Shown here: piece after piece, positions 34,301 to 41,053 of the stretch
Layout: each line of letters starts with the position of its first letter
Position numbering within the stretch: the first letter of the stretch is position 1
NCBI RefSeq assembly: GCF_019665785.1
Contig: NZ_CP081149.1
Location: 3,286,001 to 3,350,000 of the forward strand
DNA length: 64,000 nt
Source of the DNA: Deefgea piscis
GTDB taxonomy: Bacteria; Pseudomonadota; Gammaproteobacteria; Burkholderiales; Chitinibacteraceae
Direction of reading: 5' to 3'
The notes under the pieces: model-generated
The model's database searches: none
Told to the model about the DNA's origin: nothing
What the model saw: only the letters and a program-made list of their open reading frames with translations
Program-made: the position numbers and the translations under genes

Positions 34301-36863
34301 TCAAGGCAATCCGTACTTTGTTAGTTCTGCGCGGCCTGCGGCATTGTCAAAATGGTATTTGATGGTGGGGTATGTGTTTCCTGCAGGATCGACTGGCAAT
34401 ACCAATGCAGGCGCAGGGCTGTATGATTTAGAGACGGGCCTGTTGCTTAAGTCCGGGAATAACTTTTGCTGGAAAGCCGATCAAACCAATTCAGGGCATC
34501 GGGCGTTTTTATATGAGTGTACCGATACCACTGTGCGCCAGTATTTTTGCGCGCCCGAAGTGACTTTAGTCACTGCGCCATCGACCGACATTCCCAAACT
34601 TAACCCGCTATCAGCGACTAAAACCGAACTCGCCGCGCAAATCCAGCGCATCGACAACGTCATTATCGATGTTAATGGTAAAGCGGGGGCTTCTGCCCTG
34701 GCTACGCTTGATGCGCAAGTGCAAAACCCAACCACGGGTTTGGTTTCAAAAGCCAGTCAGTCGCAGCTTGATACCGTGATTGCTGATGTGGCGGGTAAAG
34801 CGGCGGCGAGTAGTTTGACTGCGCTGGATGCGATAGTTAAAAACCCAACGACAGGTTTGGGTACAAAGGCCAGTCAGTCGCAGCTCAATAACGTGATTGC
34901 CGATGTGGCGGGTAAAGCGGCGGCGAGTAGTTTGACTGCGCTGGATGCGATAGTTAAAAACCCAACGACAGGTTTAGGTACAAAGGCCAGTCAGTCGCAG
35001 CTGAATGATGTGATTGCCGATGTAGCAGGTAAAGCCTCGGCGCAAAGCGTTACGGATCTTTCGGCTAAGGTGTCCACGCTGCCCGATGTGAATTTGATCG
35101 ATTTGTCCGGCTGGAAAATGGATTCGTTTGCGTGGCCGCTCAATGGATTACCGAGCGAAAATGCGATGGTGATGGGGGTTGGTGCCGATGGCTTGTCGCA
35201 AGTGCTGTGGCAGTGTCTGCCATCGGGGGATGGTAATAATGATGGCGGTTGGAATGCCAATAATGCCTTGGTGATTGATCCGACTAAAACCTATCGTTTT
35301 GCCGTGGCCGTGAAGCGTGAGGTGATTAATCGTGGCTCAATGTATTTGGGGCCGCAAATAGGGACTGTTTGCAATTTAAATACCTCAGTAATTAGTGGCA
35401 ATCCGTATTTCTTTGGGGCTGTAACTAATCAGCTTGAGCTCAACAAATGGTATTTGATGGTGGGCTATGTTTTCCCGGCGGGGTCAACTGATCGGACAAA
35501 CGCAGGCGCAGGGGTATTTGATTTAGAAACGGGGCTTATGCTCGCCAGTGGTATTAATTTTTGCTGGAAAGCAGGGCAAGCTTTTTCAGGGCATCGGGCG
35601 TACTTTTTTTACAGTACCGATACCACGGTGCGTCAGTATTTTTGCGCGCCCGAAGTGACTTTAGTCACTGCGCCATCGACTGAGATTCCCAAGCTTAACC
35701 CGCTATCGGCGACCAAAACCGAGCTCGCCGCCCAGATCCAGCGCATCGATCAAGTTACGACCGATATTGCAGGCAAGGCCAGCGCGAGCTCGGTGACGTC
35801 GCTCACGTCCGAAGTCGGCAATGTCAAAGTCACGGCGACCAATGCGCTGCAGACCTCGGTTGATACCGCAGGCAAAATCGCCGCGACGGCGGGGCTGATG
35901 CTCGATGTGAATGGGCATATCAGCGGCACCAAGATGTACAACGACGGCACGTCGGCGGCGTTTGACATTGTCGCTGACGTGTTCCGGGTATCAACACCAA
36001 CTAGCATCGGGCGCGGTGAAACGGTGTTTTCGGTCGGCAATGTCAACGGCGTGAATAAAGTCGGCATTCGCGGCGATATGCTGATTGATGGCTCAGTCAC
36101 GGCTAAATCGTTGTCGGTCACTAATCTACAGGCCGTCACGACCAACACCGGATCGCTGAACGTGACCGGCGATCTGAAAATGACCGGCGGTGCGATCTTG
36201 GGCGGTGCGTGTTGGGGGTGGGATTGGAAGGGTGGTAGTGGGAACATGTCGCAAAACATGTATCTCGGCCCGAACGGTCTACTGCTCGGCAGTTATAACG
36301 CAGGGCGTTATCTGCAATACAGCGCGCTTGATGGTTCGCTTACCCTGCGCGGCGGCGATATCACCGCAGGTGTGCTACGCAGCGCAAACTGGCCCACTGA
36401 GCAGTACATTGATTTGAACGCACCTTGGCAGGGGCATTTTTTGCAATGTGGTGCAGGGGGTAGTGCCCGCGCAATTATCCGCACGGATGGTTACGCGCAC
36501 TTTGAGAATATCTATGCTCGCGGCAATATCCATGCTACGTCAGTGACGGCCAACACCATTACTGCTGATCATATCGTGGCGCGCGGCATTACGAATGCCT
36601 ATTCATCCAGCAATGGCGAGCTATGGATTGAGGTGCCTGCAGGGGCCTTGGTGGTGATTTTTATTAGTGGCTCAACCACGATTTCGGGCGCATCTGGCGG
36701 ATCAACTGTCATGGCGACCTCGTGTAGTGCGAGTTTTCAGGGGCAGCTACGCCAGGGGATTAACTTTATTGCCGGGGTGGATTTCCCAGTTGGCACTTAT
36801 CCGGTTTCATGTCGGGCAGGTTCGACCCGGACCGAAGCTGTGGCCATGGTATTTAGACGGTAA
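31359..36863 (+). CDS. J-like tail tip / host specificity protein with repeats
   Basis: 1834 aa. N-terminal helical part (ARQAREMAEAARAAMNLKFN), then the tip region with VVYGSVRVGGYY and hub sequences up to about 520. One or more fibronectin III-like domains follow (SWPAVQGLVVDYQVRWRKQ, about 530-700). Then come two copies of a ~240-aa module (about 859-1100 and 1227-1467) that end in TTVRQYFCAPEVTLVTAPST, separated by tandem 39-aa repeats. The C-terminal region (from about 1530) has a phage J C-terminal style with GDMLIDGSVTAKSLSVTN. It recognises the host surface; the duplicated modules are likely receptor or sugar binding. Confidence 0.88.
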   Translation: MPVIAALGTVVFAGITVGQIALMVATTLYGISRASSAKSKAERQAREMAEAARAAMNLKFNTMSNVGNLPVVYGSVRVGGYYCLQEVSSDKKFLHIVIAHAEGECGAVSMLYLDDTPCTDKKFKMRKKVQVKLGTVTEMVYPVNAAPYSRTYDKYEEQEQDYDLVKWEYFSGTDAQPACASLVAALPDKWTAAHKLSGIAYSYVRLEWNPDVWRSVPVITVQMEGKKVFDPRTGTTGASSNPALALRDYLLSPRYGRGLRAADISDAGFIAAANYCDQLIDMGHKNIDANQVESVKPVPRYAINGVLDTSRPCLDNVQEILEHCRGTLLQADGVYRPVIDQADVPVMNFDADVMVGKLQIKMADRRDRLNQLNCRFVDPARNFVESSAAVINAAWRIEDGDILLESSRDYSLAYDERRAKFLAERALRDSRNNISISFTALSQAQLVQPTDVIAVSHETTGWQNKQFRVINVKPLPSGEVEITANEYDPGLYTDKPMTALPPAPATNLPDPFEILAAPASLTLVTDNQYGWAGEVQCRLKASWPAVQGLVVDYQVRWRKQSETTWQYMSTRELSATLPVVPGTPYFVSVAAVSAFGRVGLNVTAGATGVAPAGSLPDVTGIVCEFGPAGQFIFTWAKHPDAAKYALEIVTGGVTRRSDVIFTERYEYTLAMNRADAINRTVTIRVKAMANDGRGSANWATKSETNAPPVALAGLVAWSNSLAIAFNCAPPTEVDLAGVICHLGDTPVFTPSAATLAYKGRLDTPTLLTMRAGAPLVVGKTYYLKAAAYDVFGDDGIVYSPSLLVKISTISGDILDIESLGPEKLTPGLIGDIGKGVEALDVALPGLALDFNNKLNAKASAQSVTDLAVKVSTLPDVNIVDLSAWKVGSFAFPVTGALVESAMVMGIGADGLSQPLWQCLPSGDGSINGWAADGGWEAGELTIDPTKTYRFAVTVEQEVALGGLVYFGPKRHSVCSLNTVVSQGNPYFVSSARPAALSKWYLMVGYVFPAGSTGNTNAGAGLYDLETGLLLKSGNNFCWKADQTNSGHRAFLYECTDTTVRQYFCAPEVTLVTAPSTDIPKLNPLSATKTELAAQIQRIDNVIIDVNGKAGASALATLDAQVQNPTTGLVSKASQSQLDTVIADVAGKAAASSLTALDAIVKNPTTGLGTKASQSQLNNVIADVAGKAAASSLTALDAIVKNPTTGLGTKASQSQLNDVIADVAGKASAQSVTDLSAKVSTLPDVNLIDLSGWKMDSFAWPLNGLPSENAMVMGVGADGLSQVLWQCLPSGDGNNDGGWNANNALVIDPTKTYRFAVAVKREVINRGSMYLGPQIGTVCNLNTSVISGNPYFFGAVTNQLELNKWYLMVGYVFPAGSTDRTNAGAGVFDLETGLMLASGINFCWKAGQAFSGHRAYFFYSTDTTVRQYFCAPEVTLVTAPSTEIPKLNPLSATKTELAAQIQRIDQVTTDIAGKASASSVTSLTSEVGNVKVTATNALQTSVDTAGKIAATAGLMLDVNGHISGTKMYNDGTSAAFDIVADVFRVSTPTSIGRGETVFSVGNVNGVNKVGIRGDMLIDGSVTAKSLSVTNLQAVTTNTGSLNVTGDLKMTGGAILGGACWGWDWKGGSGNMSQNMYLGPNGLLLGSYNAGRYLQYSALDGSLTLRGGDITAGVLRSANWPTEQYIDLNAPWQGHFLQCGAGGSARAIIRTDGYAHFENIYARGNIHATSVTANTITADHIVARGITNAYSSSNGELWIEVPAGALVVIFISGSTTISGASGGSTVMATSCSASFQGQLRQGINFIAGVDFPVGTYPVSCRAGSTRTEAVAMVFRR
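33933..35757 (+). repeat. Duplicated ~725-bp module inside the J-like gene
   Basis: Copy 1 spans about 33933-34660 and copy 2 about 35037-35757, 1104 bp apart. Both begin TCGGCGCAAAGCG and encode SAQSVTDL at the start and KTELAAQIQRID at the end. The copies differ by many substitutions and a small indel in the middle, so the duplication is old or under diversifying selection. Confidence 0.85.
34674..35024 (+). repeat. Tandem 117-bp repeats in the J-like gene
   Basis: Units start at 34674 (diverged), 34791 and 34908, with a partial fourth at 35025. The last two full units are almost identical. Each encodes 39 aa with LDAIVKNPTTGLGTKASQSQ at the core, predicted coiled-coil spacer. Confidence 0.9.
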
Positions 36864-36871
36864 GGATAGAT

Positions 36872-37390
36872 ATGGATTACTTTTTTTATGATCTAAAGAC
36901 TGGCGCTGTAACTCAAGTTGGGCAAACCACCGAAAGTGTTTTTGAGGTGATGGCTTACGATGGGTTGCAGAAAGTCGCCGGTATAGCGCGGCTGGATCAG
37001 CGCTATGTGGACGGGCAACTGGTCGATATCGTGCCGGTGGTGACGCGAGAGCAAGTGGCCGCGCAAATCGCCGATGCCCGCTGGCGACATGAAACCGGCG
37101 GTACCGTGTGGCAAGGTAAGTCCGTCAATACCGCACGCGATGCAGTGGCATCGTTAAAAATGGCCGTCGATGATGGTAGAAGCTCTGGCAGTTGGCCCCC
37201 AGAGTGGAAGCTTGACGATGGCGTTTTTTACCCGCTTAGCGCCGGTGATTATGAATCGCTATGGGTAGCGGTGCGCGTGAATATTCAAGCGGCGTTTGCG
37301 TGGGAAGCCGCCGAGTTGCAACGGCTGACTGGTGTAGCCGATGCCGATTTAATTCACTTTACGATGGGGGGGTTTAAACATGCTATTTAA
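36872..37390 (+). CDS. DUF4376-like tail accessory protein
   Basis: 172 aa. The C-terminal half has the DUF4376 pattern: RWRHETGGTVWQGKSVNTARDAV, split here as RWRHETGGT and SVNTARDAVASLK. Proteins of this type follow tail fibre genes and may help fibre assembly. The N-terminus MDYFFYDLKTGAV is beta-like. It overlaps the next gene by 11 bases. Confidence 0.75.
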   Translation: MDYFFYDLKTGAVTQVGQTTESVFEVMAYDGLQKVAGIARLDQRYVDGQLVDIVPVVTREQVAAQIADARWRHETGGTVWQGKSVNTARDAVASLKMAVDDGRSSGSWPPEWKLDDGVFYPLSAGDYESLWVAVRVNIQAAFAWEAAELQRLTGVADADLIHFTMGGFKHAI

Positions 37391-37655
37391 TCGCACGCAC
37401 GCCGAGCACATTGTGTTGGCGCTATTGATGCAGGCGCTGTTTTGGTTGGCGTTTGATAGCCTCTGGCTGGGCGCGGCGTTTGCCATCGGCTGGTTTTTAA
37501 GCCGCGAGCATACGCAGCGCGAGTACAAGCTATTCGTCTACGGCAACAAAAACCCATTGAAGCCGTGGGAAGGGTTATTGGGCTGGTCGGCTGATTCAAT
37601 CGGCGATGCAATTTGGCCAACTTTTACAGTGCTGTTAGTGGCTTGGTGGGGCTAG
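37380..37655 (+). CDS. Small membrane protein, 91 aa, end of late operon
   Basis: Three hydrophobic stretches (HIVLALLMQALFWLAF, LGAAFAIGWFL and DAIWPTFTVLLVAWWG) with a cytoplasmic HTQREYKLFVYG loop. Last gene of the late operon. It could be an alternative holin or superinfection exclusion protein; neither is supported by motifs. Confidence 0.65.
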   Translation: MLFNRTHAEHIVLALLMQALFWLAFDSLWLGAAFAIGWFLSREHTQREYKLFVYGNKNPLKPWEGLLGWSADSIGDAIWPTFTVLLVAWWG

Positions 37656-37676
37656 ATATTTGCCCGATGTGTTTGT

Positions 37677-37708
37677 CACTTGGCTCATGGCGTGCTTTGA
37701 GCCAAGTG
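37677..37708. terminator. Hairpin between late operon and repressor gene
   Basis: Perfect 11-bp arms CACTTGGCTCA / TGAGCCAAGTG with a 10-base loop between convergent genes. No T-run, so rho-independent action is uncertain. Confidence 0.5.
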
Positions 37709-37716
37709 TGATGTGA

Positions 37717-38046
37717 TTAGGGTACTAGTTTTTTAATATATTCAACTAATGCTTGTTGGTGAGCCCAGCTCAATTCTCTAAATGCAGCAATCAGCTCGGT
37801 TTCTAAAGTAGGCTCTTCTACTTTCACCGTTTGATAGCTGCTTTCCATTTCTCCTCGGCCTGTCGCCAACCATTCATACGATATCCGTAATAAAGCCGCC
37901 AATGATGACAAGTTATCAGTGGACGGGTCTGCGTCGCCGCGCTCCCACGCTGATACCGACGATTGCTTTATGCCAATCATCTCAGCGAGTTGCACCTGCG
38001 TTAGTTTGCGCGTTTTACGCGACTTAAGAATTCGGTCTCCGATCAT
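37717..38046 (-). CDS. CI-like HTH repressor without peptidase domain
   Basis: 109 aa. Residues about 5-60 are an XRE/Cro-CI helix-turn-helix (LTQVQLAEMIGIKQSSVSAWERG). The rest is a short helical tail; the LexA-type self-cleavage domain of lambda CI is absent, so RecA-driven induction by autocleavage is not expected. The ATG at 38046 is preferred; the promoter (-35 TTGAAA 38081-38076, -10 TATGAT 38059-38054) puts the transcript start at that ATG, so the message would be leaderless like lambda cI from PRM. Confidence 0.85.
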   Translation of the reverse strand: MIGDRILKSRKTRKLTQVQLAEMIGIKQSSVSAWERGDADPSTDNLSSLAALLRISYEWLATGRGEMESSYQTVKVEEPTLETELIAAFRELSWAHQQALVEYIKKLVP

Positions 38047-38053
38047 TCTAACC

Positions 38054-38122
38054 ATCATATAGATGCTACCTATATTTTCAAACGCTTAATGACTTTACAA
38101 AAATATAGTTAACGACTATATT
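38054..38122. promoter_or_regulatory. Divergent CI/Cro-type promoters with two ATATAG-N7-CTATAT operators
   Basis: Operators at 38057-38075 and 38103-38121 share ATATAG-N7-CTATAT exactly and are 46 bp apart centre to centre; the second extends to 9-bp arms. Rightward promoter: TTTACA 38094-38099, 17-bp spacer, TATATT 38117-38122, with the operator between the two boxes. Leftward promoter: TTGAAA / 16 bp / TATGAT, overlapped by the first operator. Confidence 0.8.
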
Positions 38123-38151
38123 TATAGCAAGTAAGATCTAGCGAGGCACAA

Positions 38152-38400
38152 ATGGAAAAAAAAATAGCGATTTCTCCGCTCAAAGCGGCGCGTAAATCAC
38201 AAGGTTTGAGTCAGATTGAGCTGGCAGATTACATCGGTGTTTCTCAGGCAAGTCTTTCAGATTTTGAAAATTGCGTAATTACACCAACGCCAGCAAACGC
38301 AGAAAAGCTAGTCGGTGCATTGGGTGGTCGGATTTCAGAAATGGAAATCTTGTACCCAAGACGATTCATGACTGGTGAATTTTCAAGTAAGTCGCACTAA
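38152..38400 (+). CDS. Cro-like HTH protein
   Basis: 82 aa. HTH at about 12-40 (QGLSQIELADYIGVSQASLSD is close to the XRE consensus; core LADYIGVSQASLS). Divergent from the CI-like gene across shared operators, so it likely acts as Cro or a second repressor. GCGAGG lies 10 bases before the ATG. Confidence 0.8.
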   Translation: MEKKIAISPLKAARKSQGLSQIELADYIGVSQASLSDFENCVITPTPANAEKLVGALGGRISEMEILYPRRFMTGEFSSKSH

Positions 38401-38420
38401 ACCCCTATCAGAATTTAGCC

Positions 38421-38891
38421 GTGGAATTACCGACGATGAAAGCATTACCTCCAAATAACTTTGCCGAAGCCGCTCAAGCCGTTATCCACGACTATGGCGT
38501 AGCTGCTTTAGCCGGATTAATGGGCATGCCAGTGAGTACGCTTTACAACAAAGCGAACCCGCATGACACCCAAGCGCAGCTGACTGCAGCTGAGGTTGCG
38601 GTAATAACTTCAATTACTCGCGATTTGCGAATGATGAAAGCGCTAAGCCATGCTACTGGCGGCGCTTTTTTTGTGGTGCCAAAGCTGGATCACGTTCCCG
38701 ACACTGAGCTGCTGGATTTGGTGGGCGAAGTGGGAATTAAAAAAGGGATTGTGCATAGCGAAATGAGCAAGGCTTTTGCCGATCGCGTATTGCAACGGCA
38801 TGAATTTAACGCGATTGATCGTGCGGCCAATGATTTACACGGTGCAGTCGCTGTTTTGTTAGGCCGGCTAGAAGGAATGATCGATGAATGA
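38421..38891 (+). CDS. CII-like phage regulatory protein (CP76 family)
   Basis: 156 aa, GTG at 38421 or ATG at 38436. N-terminal HTH region VAALAGLMGMPVSTLYNKAN and the following TAAEVAVITSITRDLRMMKAL are typical of the CII/CP76 proteins of P2-like and related phages, which activate lysogeny genes. Position after Cro fits. It overlaps the next gene by eight bases. Confidence 0.85.
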   Translation: MELPTMKALPPNNFAEAAQAVIHDYGVAALAGLMGMPVSTLYNKANPHDTQAQLTAAEVAVITSITRDLRMMKALSHATGGAFFVVPKLDHVPDTELLDLVGEVGIKKGIVHSEMSKAFADRVLQRHEFNAIDRAANDLHGAVAVLLGRLEGMIDE

Positions 38892-39072
38892 GGTTTTGCC
38901 TTCGGCGGCGCTACAGGCCAAAGGCATTAAAGGCGTGCGTCATGCGCTGCCTGTTGGGGCTGAGGTTGATTTTGGCAAAGTGTTTGTCGCTGTATTTGGC
39001 ACTGAAATTATGGCTGCGCAAGCAGCAACCGCCACGGACGGATTCCGTAATCCTAGAACGAAGGAAGCATAG
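38884..39072 (+). CDS. Small protein, 62 aa
   Basis: Overlaps the CII gene end. Contains LPVGAEVDFGKVFVAVFGTE. The family is not recognised. Coupled to the recombinase-like gene that starts two bases after its stop. Confidence 0.6.
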   Translation: MNEVLPSAALQAKGIKGVRHALPVGAEVDFGKVFVAVFGTEIMAAQAATATDGFRNPRTKEA

Positions 39073-39074
39073 TT

Positions 39075-39758
39075 ATGAACCGAGATCTTACCGAGGATGA
39101 GCTCAGGCGCTTATTTAAGTGTCTGAAAAATCACCGTGCCGACCCACTGGCCCGCCGTGATCTGGCCGTATACCAGTTTTTGAATGAAACCGGTTTGCGC
39201 ATCAATGAATTTGCTCAAACCACCAAAGGCGATGCGCGGCAGTGGATTCAGAATGCGCGCTTATTTATCGCTGCTAGCCGCCGTAAAGGCGTACGGACTC
39301 AAGCCGGACGTATCGAGCGCCGCGATCACAGCTATTTACTCAATCAAACTGCGAGCAACGCGCTGCGTGAGTTATTGACGCTCAACGAGCAACAAATGCG
39401 CAGCCAAGGCGACCTTTGGGATGACGATTGCCCCTTAGTGGTTGCCAAAACAGGCGCAGCATTATCGGTTCGCAGCTATCAAGCCCGTTTACAGGGCTGG
39501 GCCAATCAAGCCGGGCTGCCAGCAGGGATTTCACCGCATTGTTTTCGCCATACCGTTGCTCAGCGCACTCGCCGTCAAACGGTCGCCTCTGATCCATTTT
39601 TACAAGTGGCCTACAAACTAGGCCAATCAGCCCGCGCCAGCGCGATGCTGTATTCAAAACCGAGCCGCCAAGAGCTGGAAGCTGAAGCCGAGCGACTTGA
39701 AGGCCATCGCGGCGGCCGTACGCCAAAGCGTGAGTTTTTACGGGGGATGCACGCATGA
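39075..39758 (+). CDS. Tyrosine recombinase catalytic-domain protein
   Basis: 227 aa, only the catalytic domain of a tyrosine recombinase. Visible residues: R in NETGLRINEFA (about 39), HCFRH for H-x-x-R (about 154-157), and the nucleophile in SAMLYSKPSR (about 193). The usual LGH before the tyrosine is LGQ here, so the second His/Trp is replaced. The core-binding N-terminal domain is missing. With a serine integrase at the prophage end, this is probably not the integrase; it may resolve replication products or be a remnant. Confidence 0.75.
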   Translation: MNRDLTEDELRRLFKCLKNHRADPLARRDLAVYQFLNETGLRINEFAQTTKGDARQWIQNARLFIAASRRKGVRTQAGRIERRDHSYLLNQTASNALRELLTLNEQQMRSQGDLWDDDCPLVVAKTGAALSVRSYQARLQGWANQAGLPAGISPHCFRHTVAQRTRRQTVASDPFLQVAYKLGQSARASAMLYSKPSRQELEAEAERLEGHRGGRTPKREFLRGMHA

Positions 39759-39964
39759 GCAAATACAAAGCCACTCTTCCTCGGACTAATCCACCCAAAG
39801 GCACGGTGCATTACGTTGTGTCATTCAAATCTGAAAATGCGCGCGTTGAAGAAACAGGATTGATGCCAGAAAAAAAAGCAAAGCTGATTAATCAAATTTT
39901 GCGGATCGATCACGAAATACGCCTTGATTGCCTACTCGAAATTTTAGCCGAGGCCAAATCATGA
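39755..39964 (+). CDS. Small protein, 69 aa
   Basis: Overlaps the recombinase-like gene by ATGA. Basic start (MSKYKATLPRTNPPKGTVHY) and helical end (LINQILRIDHEIRLDCLLEIL). The family is not recognised. Confidence 0.6.
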   Translation: MSKYKATLPRTNPPKGTVHYVVSFKSENARVEETGLMPEKKAKLINQILRIDHEIRLDCLLEILAEAKS

Positions 39965-40182
39965 GCCGTCGCCCTGAACCCCACCAAGCCATCACCATTA
40001 ATCCTAAGTTTGATCGCACCAGGCCACGGCCAGCGCCGGTTGAGTTAACGCCAGAGGCGCAACTGGCGCGTGAAGAACAACGCAAGCGGCGCGAGCTGCG
40101 GCGCGAGGTTGAGGATCTATTGGCGCGGCAAGCGCAGCGTGATCCTTTATTTGCCGATCCACTGCCCCGCCTTAGTCATTAA
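39961..40182 (+). CDS. Small highly charged protein, 73 aa
   Basis: ATG at 39961 overlaps the preceding stop. Sequence is Arg/Glu-rich (AREEQRKRRELRREVEDLLA) and likely one long helix; ends DPLFADPLPRLSH. The family is not recognised. Confidence 0.6.
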   Translation: MSRRPEPHQAITINPKFDRTRPRPAPVELTPEAQLAREEQRKRRELRREVEDLLARQAQRDPLFADPLPRLSH

Positions 40183-40195
40183 TTGGAGTTTATTT

Positions 40196-40645
40196 ATGTT
40201 GAATACAGCCGTAGCTAATTTGAATTCCCTGCCCTACTTCGCTGACGTACCTGATTTTTACCCAACGGTGACCTTGCCGGTGATCCAGCGCCAGCTAATT
40301 GATGCTGGATTGATTGTTGAGCATACGTTTCAACTGGGCTTAATCGCAACGTGGAGCTCGGTACCAGAAGTTTTTTCAGAGCAATTGTTTTTAGACATTG
40401 CCACGATTGGCACAACGCTGGGCCATCCCGCTATGGCGTCGTTGTCAGACTCACAAGTGATTGAATGGCTGAATGAACAAAAGAAATTCGGCTGGTTGAT
40501 TCGAGTTGAGCAACTGAGCCAGCAGCATCGCCGCATAGATTGTCGTGAGGAAGGTCAGTGGTTTTATGCCGAACGACTCGATATGGCCTTACTGGCTGCA
40601 GTGGCTTGGGGCACTTCGCCAGTCCACGAGCTAGAGACTGCTTAA
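40196..40645 (+). CDS. Hypothetical early protein, 149 aa
   Basis: Starts at the ATG at 40196 with TTGGAG upstream; an earlier in-frame ATG at 40070 lies inside the previous gene. Contains TLPVIQRQLIDAGLIVEHT and DSQVIEWLNEQKKFGWLIRVEQL, suggesting a winged-helix-like fold. The family is not recognised. It overlaps the next gene (TAATG). Confidence 0.6.
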   Translation: MLNTAVANLNSLPYFADVPDFYPTVTLPVIQRQLIDAGLIVEHTFQLGLIATWSSVPEVFSEQLFLDIATIGTTLGHPAMASLSDSQVIEWLNEQKKFGWLIRVEQLSQQHRRIDCREEGQWFYAERLDMALLAAVAWGTSPVHELETA

Positions 40646-41034
40646 TGTTGTCGCTCACCACACTCCGCCCATTTAGTCTCGATGGCCGTTTGTATCGCTG
40701 CTTTGGCCATGTATTGGCCGCGCATCACGGCAGCTTGCTGGCGGTGCCATTGTTGGCATGTTGTGGTGATTTTAGGCAGCTGATTGATGGCTGTCCTGTG
40801 CCGTATGACGAGGCATTGATGGTGATTGATACAGATGTTGGGTATCAGTCGCCAGACCTTGTTTATCAATGTCTGCACGGTGACACCCTCAATAAACTCG
40901 CAAGCGTAGATCACGTCTGGTATGCCGCTCCGGCGCTACCGGGCGAGCCCTGCATTATGGCCAGCGCCAATGGCGCGAAGTATGGCCTCGTCACTGCTTC
41001 GACCCAGCGCTGGGAGGCGCTGATCGCAGCATAA
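40645..41034 (+). CDS. Hypothetical early protein, 129 aa
   Basis: Coupled to the preceding gene by TAATG. Mixed alpha/beta; contains LDGRLYRCFGHVLAAHHGS and PGEPCIMASANGAKYGLV. The family is not recognised. Confidence 0.6.
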   Translation: MLSLTTLRPFSLDGRLYRCFGHVLAAHHGSLLAVPLLACCGDFRQLIDGCPVPYDEALMVIDTDVGYQSPDLVYQCLHGDTLNKLASVDHVWYAAPALPGEPCIMASANGAKYGLVTASTQRWEALIAA

Positions 41035-41053
41035 CTATTTAGCTAGGCTTCTC

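Noticed and set aside
34674-35024. Possible CRISPR-like array
   Set aside because: The 117-bp units are in-frame protein repeats without spacers and no cas genes are present.
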